Assembly: GCA_022266195.1 (NCBI GenBank)
Contig: WHVY01000001.1
Location: forward strand, 20,336,001-20,400,000
Reading direction: 5' to 3'
From: Tetranychus cinnabarinus
Taxonomy: Eukaryota > Arthropoda > Arachnida > Trombidiformes > Tetranychidae
DNA length: 64,000 nt
Both the position numbers and the translations under genes were made by a program. Position 1 is the stretch's first letter. Every line of letters starts with the position of its first letter. Of this stretch, positions 26,101 through 41,100 are shown one piece after another. The notes below the pieces were generated by a model that was given only the letters and a program-made list of their open reading frames with translations, had not been told where the DNA came from and made no database searches.

Positions 26101-29100
26101 TCAATCAAATGGAATAAATGTTTGAAGGAAACTGAATCGAAACAAGTTGGACCTTTGCTGCTGTTTTGAAACATTGCTTGTAATGATTTTTTCTGTGGAT
26201 TAAGTGAAAACCAATTTTCTCATTGAATTTCGCCTGAAGCAGGAAAATGATAATACAAATGAAATTTCAGTTCTTTTTGTTCTTTTGATTGGTTATCAAA
26301 CTGTTTGAATCGAAAAATGCAATTGAAAATGATTTCCTTTTCTCATCTTCTCTCCACTTTTTGGTTGGAGACAATTCTGAATGGAAATGATAAGTAGCTT
26401 CATCAGGCTTGTTTTTAATGAGAATGAAATTATTCATTGAAATTCTTTACCATCAAATTCGTCTTGAAACATGAAGAACAAAATGTTTTTTGTTCTCATT
26501 TTCTTACCATTTCTCATTCATTAACTCGGTAATTGTACAATTATAAATCTTGTGACAATCACTTTCCATGTCTTTGTTGGCTGTTACATGATCCATGATG
26601 AGCTTTGTTATCATGCTTCAACTTGTGCAGTTGAAATGTAAATCAAGTTGACTGGATTATCTGAATTGAAGAGAAAAGCAACTTTGTTTGTTCAAGTTTG
26701 GATTAACAAAGCTTTTCAATGTAAAACGATTAGCAAATGTGTTTACCATTTAACCTATTTTTTTATTCAATTATTTAGTGATGGGATTGATTCAGTTTAA
26801 CCAATTTGCCAGTTTAACTGGAAATTGTTTTTATGCTGATCAAGTGTGAATCCATTTTAAGCGCTTTACAATTGAAGCATAAGTTTTACATCAAAAATCA
26901 ACTTGCTTTATCAATAATCAAAAGGTTTGAGGAAAAGTTTTTTGCAACAACAATTTAGATTGGAAAGTAATGTTTAAAGAGAGTTTGGTTAATTTTATTA
27001 GGAAAACGTATTGATTCTCCTTTGAAACATTACACTTAGTTTGTAACTAAATTGAATTGATTCTCATAAATATTTCAATTTTATATCAGTTCGAGTTGAC
27101 TTGCAACTCTCAAAGGTATCCAAGTTCAACTCATGGTTCATCTTGTATCGTTTAAATGACAGCCTGAGTGTATTGACCAAAATGTTGCAACAAAACTGTC
27201 AAGATTGTGATATTTTTGCAATTCTTCATGACTGATGAGCGAATATATTTTTGTAAAGGATTCTTGATTTGGGTCTGTAAGCAATTTGTTGGAAGATTTA
27301 GTTTTGGATAAAATCATGTTGAGATTCTTAATTTAAGATGAAATCTTCCTGAAAATTGGGATTATTGACGATTAATGTTGCAGTAAAAAGGTGACACCTA
27401 ATCAACTTGCGTTGGTGCTGCGTACTTCAATTGCAACCTTCATTGGTTCTTTTTTGTGTTTTGCGTTTTGAAAACTCGATCATGTATCAATGTGAAAAAA
27501 GTTGATTCAATTGTTTTCTTACTCGTTTAGTGATGCTAACTATTCACACGGTTTTCATGATAATGATCAGATCCTAAATGTTGATTTGATCCTGATAAAC
27601 GTTTCTATTCAAGTTGAGTTTCCGATTAAAATGGACATTTATCATTAATCAATCAAAAGGTTTGAACAATGTTGATCATAATTTGGTTCATTACAGTTTT
27701 TGTTATACAGAAATGAGGAAAAAGTGATTTTCCCTTTTATACTCAGTAATCAGTGTGATGAAAAATAATTATCTTGAGGATAAAAGTTGACGGTAAAAGA
27801 AAGATGTTGTTCTTCCCAACCAATGAATTGAATTAATAACGAAATTATTTTTTCGTTGGATAACATTCATTTCTGGTTAATTAGTTTTAGTCTGTTGAAA
27901 AGGTAACAAGAAAAATAGAGAGAGAGAGAGAAAAAAAGAAACTGAAAACCAGCGACAAAACCTATTCACAGAATTTTGATTTAACCAACAAAACCGAGTT
28001 TATCATTGATTTATTTTACCTTCATTGTCAGTGTTTGCTCTTAGTTAGAGTTTTTACTCATGAAAAATGCTGACGTTTACATATTTGATATTTGATTTCT
28101 TTTTCAGATTCAATTGAATTAGAAAGTGTTGAAAGGTTGACAAAGAAGGAAAGGAAGAAAGAAATTCTTGAACAAAATGAGAATCAAAAAGGAGAAATAT
28201 TTCAACTTTGAAATGAACAACATTTCGACATTGATTTAAATGTTTACCCAATAGAAAAGGGAAAATAAAGTTTCCACTAAAAGTCAACATTTTGTCAGCA
28301 AATCAGATAAATCTTTAACTGTGCAAAGATTAATGATAAATCCTTTAGGTTTCCCTCATTTCGTTACCTTCATTTCAAACCTTTTCTTCGCAGTTGAAGT
28401 AAAATTTCATCTTCTGCTCATCATTTTCATTCTTGTTGTTCCATTGTCTAGAATCGTTATTTTTCCATGAACTTTTTCTCACTTTAAATTTCCATCTTTA
28501 TAAGCTTTACTTTGATAAGAAACAATCATTTTACCTGGAAACTTGTTAGACGCTTGTAATGACAGAATGATGAAGATAAACTTTTGAAAAATGTAAATAA
28601 AGTTAAATATTAATTATGTAAACCTGAAGAGAATATTAATGAATATCATTTAAGGTAAGGTTTGAAAGTGAAGTAAATATCATGGAAAAAAAACAATGAA
28701 ATGTAACATGGAAAAGTTATCATGAAAATAAGTAAAAGGTTGTCTTAATTGGATGAAACATGCGACATCATTTATTTGATGCAATGATGAGTATTGCATG
28801 ATGTATTCAAAGTAGTGGGTAAAGGTGAAAATGAATTTTGGTTTGGAGAAACTTGCGACTTGAGAATCAAATTGATTATCGAAACTTTTGTTTGTCACAA
28901 TAATAATGCAAAAGTAATTTAATGATTTACATCATTAGTTTAATTGGAATCGGCCAAATGTTTACCAAAAATCGTTAATGATTACAAGTTGAATCTAGGC
29001 GATTTAAGTAGAAATACGAATCGTAAAGCGTCATATATCTCTTGTAATGCTGTGAGCGAATCGACAGGAATCATGTTTAAACTCTATTTAGATCGAGACA

Positions 29101-32100
29101 ATTGTAATCGAATTGACATTGGGTTTGCCATTTCTGAAGCCTTTGCCAGACTCAAATTTTGAAGATGAAATCTTCTGAATTGTGATTTATAAGTCAACTT
29201 TGAACTCTTTGAACCAATGATATGTGTTGAAAATTTGCGTTGAAAGAGTCAGCGTTGAAATGCTTGACAAGATTCCTTGTCGTTTGTCATCGATACAGTC
29301 AATATAGTCAATGATTCAATAAACTGTAAGTGTAACATCTTTCATTATTGTGACTGAAGTGGGAGCGAGACTGGAGCTGACTATTGAAGAGCCACCTGGA
29401 GTTGGACCCTCTAGTAGGACTGATTCCATCAAGGGTAGACCTAGTGAAGTGGAGAGTTTAAAGTTGCAAAACAAAAGTGATTTAGATCAGGTCTATGATT
29501 TATATACAGATTGGTGAGGGAACATAGAGAATGCCATTGGACCTTTAGATGGTCAGAAAAAGTCCTCTTATCATGTTTCCCCTTTGAGGTCAAGGCAAGT
29601 TCAATTTGAAAAAGGAGTGAGAAAGATGTGTGATTGAGTGTGATAAACAAAGATAAACTAGTTTCGAAATTTCGTCACATTTATAATGGAAAATTTTCAG
29701 CTAATTAATCAAACAAGTTTATCTCCTTTGAAAATTTTACCATTCTGTTCCATGACATCACTTACGCTATGATTAAAGTTCAGTTCATTATCGGTTAAAA
29801 CTACTGTATCCCGATGTAGGCAAAGCTGTTATTTTTTGGTCATCGGATTCATTTTGAATCTTACAGCTGCAAACAACTTCCATGACAAGAACGAACTTTT
29901 TTGACTTGATGAAACATAATCTTTTTCATTTCATAGACTCATTTATTTGTCCAAAAGGTATAGAATGTTATGTCTTTGTAAATCACTATCAGCATTTAAT
30001 TGATGATCAAAACATTTTCATTTCATTCCATTGTCTAATTGAAATTGCATTTCGTCTAATTAATAATAAACCCAAGACTACTTTTAAATGGCCTTTTTAT
30101 TCTCGATTTTAATCTACAACGAAAACAATTTTGCATACTCATTCAAATATCATTCACCAGCAACTCAATTTGCATGCCAACAATTGTCGACCTTTCAAGA
30201 TCATTTTTTGTCTTCTACACTTTTCTCCCATTCAACTGTGAAAATTTAATTATCCTTTTATTCAGCTTTTTTTTCTTTGCATAACATTATATTAACTTTA
30301 CATTCTTTGACATGAATTGAGTTTCCATCCAATCTCACTATCAAGTACATATTTTCATTAAGAATTTCATTTTTCTCACATTTCCACTCATCCAGTGCTT
30401 CTTCAAATGCAAATCCTTTTCCCTCATTTTGCATATCAAACAACAATGGCAAAACAACAACTACATAATAATGTGATAATGCCGTGTTCAAGAAACGCAA
30501 TCAATAGAAGAGACTTAAGAGCATGAAAAATATGATGAACAAAGAAGAAGCTAACAGATAAAAGCTCCGAATAACAATAAAGAAAAATGTTAATATCAAA
30601 TGGTTGAGTTCAATTGAATACTCAATTGGAAAATGATACTTTTACATTCAACAATAAACAGAAAGTTCAACAATAAAAGCGACAATAAAATGTTGAAATC
30701 GTTTGAATCGTTAAGCTTCGAAAGACTTGGAATAATGTTCAATTGAACTTTTTCTGTTATGAAAACAAGACAATTAATTGATTCGTTTTAAATTTCATTT
30801 ACTTGTGAAATGGTGAAAAGTCTGATGACAAGAATTTCCAGAGTAAACAAGAAATTCTAAATTCTAAATTTTCTTTTTTTTCTTCTTTCAGCATTTACTT
30901 TCACTCATAACATTATCATGGTATTATCATGATATTTATTTTTAATAAGCATAAAATTCAAAGCACATAGAGGAAGGGAAAAAATTGAGTTGGAAAAACA
31001 CTTTTTTGTTCTCTTTGTTTTACTTCTTTAAACATGATGGTATTACAGACTCACTGGGAGGTGAAAAACTCCCAGCAATTGGAATCCATTACAAAACTCT
31101 GTGAGATAAGTTGAAATTTAGAAGGAAAAACAGGAGTAAATGTTAATGTTTATGTGTTTTCATTTCAATTCTCATTACAATAATCATCCATTTCTCATGC
31201 AAACCAGCATTTCACCATTTAGAGTTGAACAAGTTGCGCCTTTTACGCTTCCATTTCAACTCTATTTTTCACGAAATTGTTTTTGTTCAATCTTTCGAAT
31301 TTTCAATGTTCTTTTCCTTTCTTCTTCATTTTCAATAAAAGATGAGCTGAAAAGAAAAATAGACTTTTGTTTTCGCCTTGAATTTTAAAAGCGCTTATCT
31401 GTTTGTGAGTTTCCATGTCATGAACTGAAGAAAGTTTGCAAATTTCAAAGTCGACTTTCTGTCAAAACCAGTTTTTTGGTGGAAATTTTTTCTCTTCTCC
31501 TTTTTTGTGTCAATTTTATCTCAATGGCTTTGTTGCAAAGTTGTTCAATTTTGACTCAAGTTTACCCTGGATAATCATGATGATGATGGAAAATCGTTTG
31601 AAAAGTTGGAAAAAAAAATTTCTTTTCCTTTTCAAATTTCATTTTCTCATCTTTTCTTACAAAATCACTTGAATTTTGTTCAATTTATTGTTGAAACTTT
31701 CTTGCTGTTGCTCTGTCAAATTATCAGTTTCATCTTCAATTTTATTTTCTCTCTCTTCTCTGTTTACAGTTTTCAAGGTTTTTTTCTCATAATTATATGC
31801 TCAACGTCATGGTTAATTATCACATGATGACAGAAGATTTGAAACAATTTTCTGATCGAAATGATGAAAGGTAAATGGAAAGAGTTGAAAGGTGAACAAA
31901 ACATTTAAACTGAGAAGGCAAAGAGAGAAGACAAAATTTTGATGAAAAGGAAGGAAAATGACAGAATAATATGAGAATAGAAAAGGAACAAATCTTGAGA
32001 CGAATAAAGTTTCAACAATTTCATCATGAAAATGAATTAACTCGACGCATGTCCAATATACCGTCATCATCATTATCATCATTGTCGTCATTCTCATCAT

Positions 32101-35100
32101 GATTGAAAGTCGAAAGAGAAGCGAAAGAGTTTACTCTTTTTTTCTTTTTATCGACCTGCTTCTTATACAACATGATAGTCATAATGAGAAAGAGAGGAAT
32201 GAGCCTTGCAAAGAGTAAGAGCTCACCAAATGGAAAGAGAAGAAAGATTGAGAAAGTTTCAGTGAGCAAGTCACTCTTATCTCTCTCTCTCTTTCCTTAT
32301 CCATCTGACTGGTTAAACTCATAACAGAAACATGAATCACATGAAGAGAATCTTTAACCAAGAAAAAAAGGTTTTTCCATTGACTTTTACTGTTTACCTC
32401 ATTTTACTCTGTTTTTACTCTTCATCACCAGTACCATCATCATAATCATCATCATCATCAGATTGAGTCTCATCTTGTTACGGGTTTCATTAGTGAAGTA
32501 AAAGGAAACATTTGAAAAATGATTTCAACTGCAATCCACTGATTTAACCTTAAAACTGTGATTTTCATTTCTTTGTTCAGTCTATCCATGTCAGTCCATG
32601 TGTCGACCATACAACGACCCGATCAAGTGAGATTAACTGCCTTAACAGTGTTGCAATGATGTGAGATTTTAATTTAAAATCAAATCATTTGCTCGTCATA
32701 ACCCAAAAGCAAAGGTTGATTCCAATGGGAAGGCCTTTGCCTTGTCTGCATCAACTCGGGTCTGTAACTAGCCAAGTCTACAGTCATTTTTCATGGACAA
32801 AATTTCGTCTCATTAAACTTGTTAAACAGTAAAAGGTTTTACTAATTGTTAGCCAATGTCTCTTATTGCCATCAGTTTTTACCTTGTTTCAAAACGTAAT
32901 CTCATCGAGAAATTCATTGCACCATGAGGATGGAAAAAGGTAAACAAACACTTGACATTACCATTTGTTGTTATAAAGATGATTATTATTGGTGAACATA
33001 AACAGGGCTGAAAATAATAGCAACAATAATCTGTTATAAATAGCAGACTCGCAAAGGAATTAAAGTGAACCATTATGAGGAATCTCAAGTGGATTGGTTG
33101 GATTAAAAGATGTTTATATTGATTCACATGTTTCTCTATTGGGTCCAATCGTTTTTCATTGAAAAACCAATATTTTCCAAATCAAGTGATTCACAATCAG
33201 AGTCAACCTCTGATCATTCACCATCCTTACAGGCAAAATTGGAATCAAAAGTTTACCGTAAATCTAAATCTGCTAAATTGCCTTTTAATATGAAAAATTT
33301 TGATGCCGATTCGGATCATGAATCGACCAACTCATCAAATGGTAAAACATTAACCTCATCAACCAGCCAACAACCTGGAGTGTCAACAGTGATAACAACC
33401 ACACGACCAATAGGTTCACCAACAGTCACATCCAATGCACGTTCATCTTCATCTTCAAGTGTCAACTCGGGTCCAAACGAGTCAGTCCACAGCAACAGTA
33501 CCAACAGTATAAACAGCAATTCATCAAGCAACTCACCGACAACCGGTTTAACAGGAGCCATTGGTATGACCCAATCAAGTGCAAGTTCATTTGCCTGTAA
33601 ACAGCGTCGTCAGCGTTTAACCACAACACGATCTCAATCAGCTTCAATTGCAATGACAACCTCACATCCAATTCATCATCATCACGTTCATCGATCATCT
33701 TATCCCTCAGAGTTGAGACCTATCGGTGGTATCAGGTTAGCCTCAAGGTTTACGAGGAATCGATCCTCGTCAAGGTAACACCCAAAGATAAATTAAGCAA
33801 AAAATAGTAATCAATTGTCATCTTTTTTTCTCTCTCTTTTCTTTCCATTCGCAATTCGTCTCCAATTTTTACCTTTCATTTTCCTGTCGACTCATTTTCT
33901 TTCTTCTGTCAACATCAATCTCCTCTCCTCATCTTCATCAATATCATCATTTATTTTTTTACCTGGTTTTTTATTTTTCCTTTTTTCCATTTTCTTTTTT
34001 TTCTGCCTTTTTCCCATTTCTATCCATTCTTTTCCTCTTCCTATTTCTCTTCAATGAACATCAACAATGGTTCCTTACCATTCTCATGTCTGTGTAATAT
34101 CACAACAAATTATCATTCACTCACCAACAATCAATCATCTTGAACCCGGTAGGTTATGGTTAATTGATTTTAACTACAATTAACCATTTTCACTCTTCAC
34201 TTTCACTTTAAGCTTTTTTTTGCTCTTTTTTAATCTTCCATTTACTGAAAAACATTTAGTAACTCTATGATGATGGCAAATGTTTATGATGTTTATAACG
34301 ATGATTATGATGATTATGATGATTAACCTGATCATCAATTTTGTTCATGTTCAACTGATTACAGTCAAATCTCTTGAGCTTTGACTTTGACTTGACTTGA
34401 AACAATATCTTTGACCTGGACTGGGTTAAACCAATTATGTTTGATATGCAATTTCCAAGTGTGCAAATTGAAATGTAAAGTTGACCAAATTGAAACAATT
34501 CATGCAGACAAGTTTCACACAATTTTCACCTCATTTTTGTCCATTTACTGGCCATTGATTATTAAATGATGATCAAGTTGAAACGATTGAACCTCAAAAT
34601 GCAATCAAAAGCAATTTCACATCATTTATTCCCATTGGTTTCTTTTGTCAACTTGTTTACCCAGCAAAATCAACCTTTCAAGCTGTTTCATCAATAATAA
34701 TGTAAACCAGGTTCAAGACGAACAAGATTAACTCATTTTTACCTTTAAACGATTTAAAATGAAAAGTTGATCAAAAAGGTTAATCCTATTGATTTGTATT
34801 GACATTAAAGGTTTAACATCAACTTACCATTTAACATTTTGATAATTTCAACAGATTAAGGTTAAAGCTTCAAGCTTTAGTTTTGTATTTTGACAGACAC
34901 TTTTAGATGCACTTTTCACACCTTTTGATTAATTTTTGTTCATCAACACTTCAATTAATCACAATTATTAGTAGATGATTAATGTTAACAATAAATTGGT
35001 TTGCTTTGTTCGATTAAACCATTTATCAATAAATCAAGTTTCAGGTTTAATCGAAACATTTCAACTCTAATCAATTGGAAAATTGATTCAAATTGAATCA

Positions 35101-38100
35101 TCATTTTGCTTCATTACATTTAATACTTGCAATCAGAAGCAATAATAAGTTTCATATGTTACTTAATATGTTAAAATATACACATTTTAAGCATTCAATT
35201 GAAGCATTTGGGTTCTTGGGTTATTATTACAGTTGGTGTTTGCTCAGGTAATGAAAACCTTGAGTTACACTTTTATCAACATTTGTACAATTAATATTGT
35301 CTTTTTTATGTATTCAATGAAACAATAAAATCAATTAATTTTACCAAGTTAATGACAACATTAATTGATTTTAATGCTTTACAATAGTTGAAGGTAATCA
35401 AGAGTTGATTAGTTTGTCAGTGTATTGATGAAGAGTATAACAAACAAGACTACATTAAACTAGCTCAATACCTTGTTTAAATTAATCAACAGCAGCGTAA
35501 TTGTTTTCCATGTTTTCCATGTTTTCATTCCTTCTGATGAGCTTTTTTTCACCAAATAACCAACAGTTATCAAAGTTATTACAACTATTATGTTAAATTG
35601 TTTTTGTGTGTTTGCCTTTCATTTGTTTAATGCACCAACACTCCGAGAAATGATATGTACATTGATTAAGATAAATGAAAAGGAATGAAGGCAAACACTG
35701 GTAAAAAAACAAGTCACAATTAATGTTGTTCATTTAACAATAAATGGTTAAAACTGGAGAGACTGTTGTAATTGTAAATTTTTGATCCAAACCAATAATG
35801 TAAATTGTAAATTAATGTTTAAAGTACATTAATTGACCCAGAAAAAGTGAAGAGAGTTGGTAGTTGAAGAGTGAGATTAATAATGAAAAAGTTGATGATG
35901 AATCCTTTTGCTTTTAACCAGAAGCTTGTTCAAGAGTTGTACCAGTTTTTGTTTACTTGGATAGTTGATTGATTGTTGAAAATAAACATTCTTCAGGTTA
36001 GAATGGTTATTAACAACTCTTGTATTACATCTTATAAAACATCAAGAGCAGGTTATTAGGCAAGTTTAAACTACATTTGCTTTCCATTGCAACTTTTTAC
36101 TCTTGGTTTTGTTTTCGTTGCGCCATTTCTTTCGAGCCATTTCATCGCGATAATGATAATTATTATTCTCAATGGTAAATTGCATGCCAAATTCAGGATA
36201 ACAACCATTTTTTTCACTTGTTTTCTTCTTCTTGGCCATCTTCTTATCTTTTACCAGCTCTTCTTTAATTAACTCTTCTGAAAGTCTATCAAAACAACTG
36301 GGAAAAGAGTCAAAATCGGAGTTGCTTTGCGGAAAATATAATCTTTAAAACTTGAAAAATGAATTGCATTGATTCCTAATCTTGTTCATTCAACTTGTTT
36401 AATCTCTTTTGTTTTCCTTTTCACCTTTTTCATTCAATCTTTCCATGTTACTCTCAATGTCTTTAAAGTTGCCATCTTTCCTCTTCTTGGATTGCTTGTG
36501 TTTCTTTATTGTCATCTCTTGTCTAATAAACCTGTGGTATCATCTTGATGGTCATTTATCTCATTCTTTGATTTCTTCTTCTTCTTCATCTTATTTCCAG
36601 CTTTATCATTTTCCACTTTTCTTGATACTTTTCTAGTTTTCCTTCTGACCATCATCATCATCATTACAAGACCATTAATCAAGGTAAAAATCGATGTGAC
36701 AGTTTTACTGTTAGAGAAGAGAGAGGGAAAGAAAATGAAATTAATAATGATGATATAAAAAAGATGAAGAAAGTTACATTTTATATGATAAAGATGATGC
36801 ATGTAGTACAACATTGGTTTCATTGTCTTCAATATCACTTCATCTTAAAATATTTTTCCCTGCTTATCTTTACTTTTGTAGCAATCCTTTGCTTGTTATT
36901 TTAGCATCAATCAAAAGGTGAAAAAGCATCCTTCAATTCATCTTGTTGCCTCTTTGCCATCTCCTCCAACTCTTCATTACACTTTTGCTTTCCTTTTGTG
37001 AAGAAGCAGGAAAAAAACAGAAACAGTGAAAAAAAAGTTGAGCTTGTATATAAACTATGATTATTATGTTGAATCAATTTTGTATATTGAATAACAGGAA
37101 GAGACACTGTAAGGTGAACCTGATTAGATGATAATTTTCAATTTAGAGATGAGTAAAAAAAGAATCGGATGGAACCTGGGAAAAAAAGAAGAAAACGAAT
37201 CAGTATAACAATTTTAGTCAACATTTACATAAAAACGAAACGATTTGAATGTGTAATGTTAAAGTCAATGATATTTACCATTCAATGAAAACTCTATTCA
37301 TGTTAAGCTATCAAGTGATAGAAACATGAAGATTGAATTGTATCAAAATCAGTCCATCATCCATTGAAACATTTATCATTATCTGCTGCGTAAAACATGA
37401 GAGGAAAGAAAAAGAGAAAAATTTAGAAAGATTTGCATGAAAACAATTAATTATGAAGTGAAGTTGCTATTGAACAGGCAATACTTTATAAATATTGATA
37501 TTACTGGTTTGATGTTTCAACTGTAATTGAAGATGAATCTTCAAATAGTAAGGATTCATACCTATTTCATTATCAAGGCAAAGTTATTTGGTGAATAAGC
37601 AACTGGTTGTTGATTTTTGCTCCTTTCATTTTTGATCTGGATTCGTTTCCAATTTTTTAGAAAAAAAACTCATTTTTCAACAATCTCTTTGTTCAACCAG
37701 CTTGAGCCTTTCCAGTGTTACAAATTGCTTTGGATGTGAAATTTGTTGGCTGACAAAATGTCTATTGACTCAGCAAGAATGTTGACAATTTTTTTTAATT
37801 TTCATGGGCAGCAAATGTCACCATTTCCACCAATCTTGTGTTGCCATCAATATAAAACCATTATTTGCCTAATTTAATCAATTTATATTTCCATTCAACA
37901 AATTAGCATGCTGATTCGTTTTTGTTGACAACTGGTTTAGTTACATGAAACAGGGGAAAAAGTATCAACTTGTTGACTTTTAGCTGTTTACGTTTACTCA
38001 ACGTTTAAACAATTGATTGAATGATCTTTTTCGCTGGTAAAATTTTGTTCTACTCCAGGAAACTTGACTTTTTGCTTTGCTACTTTCCAACAAATTCCTA

Positions 38101-41100
38101 TTTATCTGCTACTCCAGAGTTGAAAGTAATTATATTTCATCATTGTGTGTGTTCATCTTGTCTTTCATTTATGGATGGATATTATCTTATAAATGGTTGT
38201 AAGTTAACTTCGCTTGATTGCAAACAATTGAGCAGAATTGAATGGTAACATCATGATTAACATGAGCAACAGCAGAAATAAACAACACAAAAAAACTCCA
38301 ACAAAACAGAGGACAACAGAGAGGTAAAGAATGAACCAAGTGATGTAGTAAATTGATGCTGATGATGTTGATAGGTTTCAGTGAAACAGATTTGATTTGT
38401 CAAGTAAATTAGAGCTGCAATGTGAAACCTGTGAACGAACGAAGAAGAAAAGAGAGAAAAAATCAAAATCAATTGGATAGTGATGTTTCGTTTTTTGGGT
38501 AAAATAATACAATTGAAAATCGTATTAAAGTCAGGGTTCATCTAATATCAACAGAGGCTTATACAAAAACCATTATAGATTGGATCAATTGTAAGTTAAA
38601 TGGAAGATGAAACTTACTTTGGAAAAATAAAAGGAGAGAGAAAAGAAGAGAAGATAAAATTGGGAGAAGTAGAGAAAGGCTGAATAAAGTAAGATGAGGA
38701 ATAGTCATTGAAAAAGTAATTTCAATGTTAGGTTAGATAATAAAGGTTTTTACAGGTAACCTGAATAAGATGATAATAAATGATCATAAGAATCTCCCTC
38801 TTTGCTCTTTTTCATCTTCTCTCTCTTTACCTTTCACTTTTACCCAGGCAAAAAGTCAATGAGGATGGACAAGAAGTGATTATTAACGTAATGGAAGATG
38901 AAGAATGAAAGGGTAAAACTTGAATGGTAATTCGGTGAGCCAAGCAAAGGAAACGGAAATGTACAGACAATCAAAATGAATCCACAAGCCAAAAATAGCA
39001 ATTATAAAGCAAGTAAATGATTATGAACATGTGAAGATGATGAAGAGTCCAATTTTACCTGGAAAAAAGAGAGAAACAGAAAAATTAGACTAATTTTCTA
39101 ATTGCAACATAAAGTGATAAATAATCATTTTCAAATTAAACGGTAAAACTGAATTTACAAATAATATACTTATTCAATATCAATGATTAACTCGTCAAGA
39201 GTAGGAACAATTGGATTCACTTAAACCAACAATTGCATTGATAAATAAGTAAAATTAGCATAATTGTTGAATGAATAATCTATTAAATGAGAGTCAGCAA
39301 GAAGAATAGGTAAGATTAGAGACTAACAAGAGTATGAATCAGATTGAAACTATTAATAGTGATGAGCTCATTTGAATTTTTGCTTTTCTTCCTCTTCTTT
39401 GTTTCTTTTTCAACTCTAGACGATAAATTATTCTGATAAGTTGAAGATGAAGCTGGAAAGAGAGAGAGAAAAAAAGAAGAAAAGTTGCAAAAATTAATTG
39501 TAAATTAAGATTAGAGCAAGTTAATTGGGGCTTAATGAAAAAAAGCAAGAGACGATTGAAATTCAATCGGCAATCTTGCAATAATTCAAATAATCCAATT
39601 GACTATCGTAAGAAATATTTTAACCTGGCAAAGACAAAAATCAATACAAGATTACCAATTTGTTTAATCCAATAGTTGAATCCAATGAGGCCAATAAGTC
39701 AGTGTTAAGTGAAACTGTCAGTAGCCATTTGTATCAATACGAAACAAATAATTTAAACGTATAGATGATGGTTAAAGGTGTCTCACCATGATTGGAGGGA
39801 AAAAAAGGTGAACCAAGAATTGGAAAAGCTGTAAAGAGAAATAGAAAAATAGAAAGAAAAAGAAAAAAGATCAGAAAAGTAGAGAAAAAAGAAGATGATA
39901 AGCATGGTGTAATTGTAATTAGTGTTTAATGGAATAAATTACTCAACTTTATACTCACCTAAATAAGAACTGAGGCAAAAAGGATAACTTTAACTGAGAT
40001 TAAGTAGAGTCCTTCTTTGTGTAGTTCAACATGATAGAGGAAATAACATTGGTCGATGAATGATTTTGATCTTGTTTCACCTTATTTTTGTTGAGCTTCT
40101 TCTTTTTCCTCCTTTCCATTTGAGTGTATTTTTTAGCTTGGAATCATCTTCAAACTTTATCTTGCATCAAATCCAACAAAAGAGTAAAAAAATCCTTGAA
40201 TATTGTGTCAATTCATTTCTGTTAGATGCTTGGTTGAGCTTGAAGAAAGTTTCAACTTGTCAAATATTGAGAGAGAGAGTTTATTATTTTGTTTAAGCTT
40301 CGATCCAATCTTGTATTGTAGATATAAGATATATGGAATGGAATCAGGCAACGTGAAAAGAAAGGTAAACAGGAATGTTGAAAATAATGGTACAGTTATA
40401 ACAAGGTCAATGTAATAACCTGGAGAAAAAAGAGAACAGAGAAAATAAAAGTTAAATTCAATATATTTAAATGTAAACAGAAGTAAGGATTCAGCAATAT
40501 GCTTCAATGATGAAATGACCCTTTAACCACAATGAAGATCATTTGCTTTCTTTTTTCCAGCAAACAAGCTTGAAAAGAGGAAAAAAAAGTATTGATCAAC
40601 TAAGGAAAAATACGACAAAACTGAAGAAAAATCTGTAAACAAACCTCAGAATTTAAACGATGTAACAGTCAATTTTCGATATAAATTGTATTGAGCCTAA
40701 TCCATGCATTCCTTTTTCTTTCTTGAATTTTCATCTTCCTTTTTATCGATGCTGTTGAGTTTTCACTATTTGTCTTTTTTTCACTCAAAAAGTCTCGATG
40801 TTCTCCTGCTTTTTTGTGCTTGAAAGATTTCTCGGTAAAAATAAACTATTGCTGTGAAAAGTTGCTCAGACAAGATAAGATTTTCTTCATTCTTTATGAA
40901 AATTTGCCGCCAAATTTTACATCCTTGCCTCATTTCCATCCATTGGTATAGTTATTTCACTCTCAGGGAAATGGCTAATGGTATACAATTTCCTGGAGAT
41001 GAAGAAAATGAGAAGATTAGAAAATAAAAAAACATAAATATAAACATTTTGAAAATTCATTTCAAGATAATAATAACTCTAAATCAAATATCTGTAGGGT

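Noticed and set aside
33316..33698. Minus-strand frames opposite the alternative dunce exon
   Set aside because: Shadow frames created by Ser/Thr-rich codons on the other strand.
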